Origin: JABDOU01 sp041609995
GTDB lineage: Bacteria; Actinomycetota; Acidimicrobiia; Spongiisociales; SHLN01
Direction: 5' to 3'
NCBI GenBank assembly: GCA_041609995.1
Contig: JBFIPU010000136.1
Span: 1 to 5,270 of the forward strand
DNA length: 5,270 nucleotides
Positions 3,167 through 5,270 of the stretch are shown here, in pieces. The translations under genes and the position numbers were made by a program. Below the pieces are notes generated by a model. It saw nothing but the letters and a program-made list of their open reading frames with translations. It did no database searches and was not told the DNA's origin. Position 1 is the stretch's first letter; every line of letters begins with the position of its first letter.

Positions 3167-5270
3167 GCATCACCTCCCCACTATCGCTGCGTGCTGCCAC
3201 CCGCTCCAACACCAACACCGTTGCTGTGGTGACGAGCACCACGAGGACCGCGGCCGCTGCCATGGGAAGCCAGCCGATCTCCAGGACGATGTCGGGGGGT
3301 TCGGAACTCGCAGGCTCGAAGCGATCGAACAGTCGCTGCGCCACCGCCGGGGCCGCTGCTCCAACTCCCAGGGCTGCCACGGTGATGATCAGAGCGATTT
3401 CGCCGGCAGTCATCCAGGCCGCCCGGCCGGCGGACAGACCCATCTGGCGGGTCATCAAGCGCGCCAATGCCCGCCGCCGGCGCTGTAGTGCCAGGTGCTG
3501 GGCGAGGGCGGCAAAGGCGGCCAACGCAGCCACCACTCCGAGAACTCTTTGGTAATCGAAGGCGAAACGCGTGGCCAGGAACCGGGAACCCAGGATGCCT
3601 TCCTCGGCCGTCACCAGGTCACGGGTACCGAACGAGTTGGCGGCCGCGAACTCGACGAGGGCCTGCGGGTCGCCCTGGGTGATCAGATGGGGGCGGTACC
3701 TCAGCAGCGGCGAGCGAAACTCGGCAACCACGTCGGCCTCAACGCCTCCCGCTGCGGCACGAGCGGCGTCGAGAGCCCGCTCGTCCAGCGCTTCAGCCGA
3801 AACCACGAGGGTCGAACCGAAGCCGGTGGCCATCGGCGCCGACCTCACCGTCCCCACGATCTCATAGGGAGTGGTGAAGGTCCCCCCAAACGCTCCCACC
3901 CGATCCAGATCGCCGCCCTCAACCTGCATCGCCGGCACACCCCCGGTTGGTTGGTTCAGGATTGCCAGCACCGTCGCCAGATCGAGACCGAATTCCTCGG
4001 GCCAGGTCACTCCATCGGCCACGGTGGCGGGATCGAGCGCAACCACCCGAACCGGAGCCTGACCCGGAACCGACCGGAAGCTCTGGGTCCAGACGATCGT
4101 CGTCTGCGGAGGCAGGTCGAGAGCCCGGGGAACCTGGCCGAAGAGCTCGAGATTGGCATTCCCGCCCACCGTGGTCGCCACCTTCGCCCTCGCCGCCTCA
4201 TCCAGCGCATCGATCAGGATCACCGACACGCCCACCAGCCCGAGACCCACCGCCAGCACGGCCGACAGCAGCCGCGAGGGCCCGCCGGCGGTACCCCGCC
4301 GCCAGGCCATGGTTGCCACCACCCGGGATCGGGTCAACTGATCGATGGCGCCAATCCGGCCCATGCCCGCCAGCAGATACGTGGCCACGGCAGCCGCCCC
4401 GGCCAATACCACCAATGGGAATGCGACGGCGACAACATCCACCGAGCCCCCCGGAGGGGTGCCACCCACGTCCACCCAGGCGAGCATCGCCAGAGACAGA
4501 AGGACCGCCGCAAGAACATGGCCCCAGATCCCTCGCCTCCCGAGGGTGCCGTCGTCCAGTGTCTGTTGCGCCCCTAAACCCACGGCCACGGCGGCCAGCA
4601 CGATCGAGATCACCGTCACCACCATGGCCGGCACCAGGCCGCCGAACCATTCAGGGCTTTGCGCCGGTCCAACGAGTACGGCAACGGAGCGGCCGGCCAG
4701 CACTCCAACGATCAGCCCCAGGGTCGCAACGACGGCCAAACCCGGCAGGGCATCGAGCGCCAGGCGATCCCACTGTCGGCCTTCCCCCGCCAGCAACCGG
4801 TAGGAGCGGCGCCGGGCACCGACGTGGGCGGCAGCTCCGCCGACGAAGACTGCCACCCCTACCACCACTCCGGCCATCCGAGCAGCGTTCAAAGGCTCAT
4901 CCATCGCCTGAGACAAACCCGCTGCTTCGTCAGCCGCCTCGGGGAGCGACGAATCCAAATCCACGACCGGTTGTCCGGGCGACGCTCCCGCCAGAAGGTC
5001 TCGCAAGGCCCCTCTCCTCACCAGATCTCGCTCGACGGCCCGGACGGATCGCTCCCGCAGCCGGAGTTCCGATGAAGAATCCGGCCGATCAAGCGCCGGT
5101 GAATCCCAGCGGCTCCAGCCCGGGAGTGCGAGCTCAGACATCGTGGCCTCGGTCAGCAGAACCGGCGACGAGTCCGGGGCCACGAATGGCCCCTGATATC
5201 GCGGGAACAGGAAATTGGGGATGTCGGCCCACACGCCGGTGGGTGGAGCGTTGTCTTCGGTCCACGGCGT
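3153..5270 (-). CDS. FtsX-like ABC transporter permease, two-domain type (5' end outside the window)
   Basis: The frame is open from the right edge, so this is the last 705 residues of a longer membrane protein; a GTG at 5234 is only an internal codon. Numbering from the first visible codon: an extracytoplasmic, charged stretch (about 1-125), then hydrophobic segments at about 133-152, 175-192, 212-232, 248-267, 277-301 and 333-353, a large soluble loop (about 354-572), and three further segments at 573-595, 618-644 and 666-688. Positively charged loops (GARRRSYRLLAGEG after segment 1; LQRRRRALARLMTRQMGLS after segment 7) follow a helix in the manner of the coupling loop of FtsX domains. Two FtsX domains with ectodomains and about ten helices in all (one presumably off the edge) are expected for MacB/LolC-E relatives that move lipids, peptides or drugs or transmit force rather than transport across the membrane. 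It overlaps the first ATPase gene. Substrate is unknown; no link to mercury is visible. Confidence 0.93.
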   Translation of the reverse strand, partial: TPWTEDNAPPTGVWADIPNFLFPRYQGPFVAPDSSPVLLTEATMSELALPGWSRWDSPALDRPDSSSELRLRERSVRAVERDLVRRGALRDLLAGASPGQPVVDLDSSLPEAADEAAGLSQAMDEPLNAARMAGVVVGVAVFVGGAAAHVGARRRSYRLLAGEGRQWDRLALDALPGLAVVATLGLIVGVLAGRSVAVLVGPAQSPEWFGGLVPAMVVTVISIVLAAVAVGLGAQQTLDDGTLGRRGIWGHVLAAVLLSLAMLAWVDVGGTPPGGSVDVVAVAFPLVVLAGAAAVATYLLAGMGRIGAIDQLTRSRVVATMAWRRGTAGGPSRLLSAVLAVGLGLVGVSVILIDALDEAARAKVATTVGGNANLELFGQVPRALDLPPQTTIVWTQSFRSVPGQAPVRVVALDPATVADGVTWPEEFGLDLATVLAILNQPTGGVPAMQVEGGDLDRVGAFGGTFTTPYEIVGTVRSAPMATGFGSTLVVSAEALDERALDAARAAAGGVEADVVAEFRSPLLRYRPHLITQGDPQALVEFAAANSFGTRDLVTAEEGILGSRFLATRFAFDYQRVLGVVAALAAFAALAQHLALQRRRRALARLMTRQMGLSAGRAAWMTAGEIALIITVAALGVGAAAPAVAQRLFDRFEPASSEPPDIVLEIGWLPMAAAAVLVVLVTTATVLVLERVAARSDSGEVMRDVG
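3173..3179 (-). promoter_or_regulatory. Shine-Dalgarno site for the first ATPase, inside the permease gene
   Basis: GGGGAGG on the minus strand, 6 bases before the GTG at 3166 and 9 before the ATG at 3163, lies in the last codons of the permease. It allows re-initiation and coupled synthesis of permease and ATPase but does not choose between the two starts. Confidence 0.65.

Noticed and set aside
3495..4577. Plus-strand open frame of 360 codons opposite the permease
   Set aside because: Low-complexity His/Arg/Gly/Pro composition typical of the antisense of GC-rich membrane-protein genes; the permease is well supported.

Overview
The window is high-GC DNA (strongly G/C at third codon positions) with GTG starts alongside ATG, coupled genes, and protein families typical of Actinomycetota. 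I read it as a high-GC actinobacterium or actinobacterial MAG, with no finer placement possible. There are two gene blocks.

Left block (1-1496), metal or organometal resistance. An ArsR/SmtB-family repressor gene (minus strand, 33-422) is divergent from an organomercurial lyase gene, merB (plus strand, 484-1080). The AT-rich gap between them holds a perfect 6-4-6 palindrome, the probable ArsR-type operator controlling both. Just downstream of the repressor, a strong Shine-Dalgarno and ATG start another minus-strand gene, of which only seven codons are in the window. Tail to tail with merB, overlapping it by four bases at the stop codons, lies a small minus-strand gene for a SnoaL-like/NTF2-fold protein (1077-1496). 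It reads as one intact 139-codon frame except for a single in-frame TGA at codon 53. This falls where I recall such proteins often carrying Cys (Cys-x-Gly-x-Asp/Glu-Glu-Ala/Val), and two GC-rich hairpins follow it. The two leading explanations are a UGA-encoded selenocysteine (a new selenoprotein beside an organomercurial lyase) or a nonsense-mutated pseudogene. This is the most interesting signal in the window.

Right block (1722-5270), a MacB/LolCDE-type (type VII) ABC export or mechanotransmission system on the minus strand, transcribed from beyond the right edge. A large two-domain FtsX-like permease (5' end missing) overlaps a LolD/MacB-type ATPase with a C-terminal AbrB-like extension, which overlaps by ATGA a second, divergent ATPase with a variant signature motif. 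The three are translationally coupled and probably form one transporter with two unequal nucleotide-binding subunits. The substrate cannot be inferred.

The two blocks are separated by 225 bases with no convincing gene. The SnoaL-like gene has the same direction as the ABC operon and could be read through from it, but its overlap with merB links it at least positionally to the metal-resistance genes. No tRNA, rRNA, CRISPR array or insertion sequence was seen.
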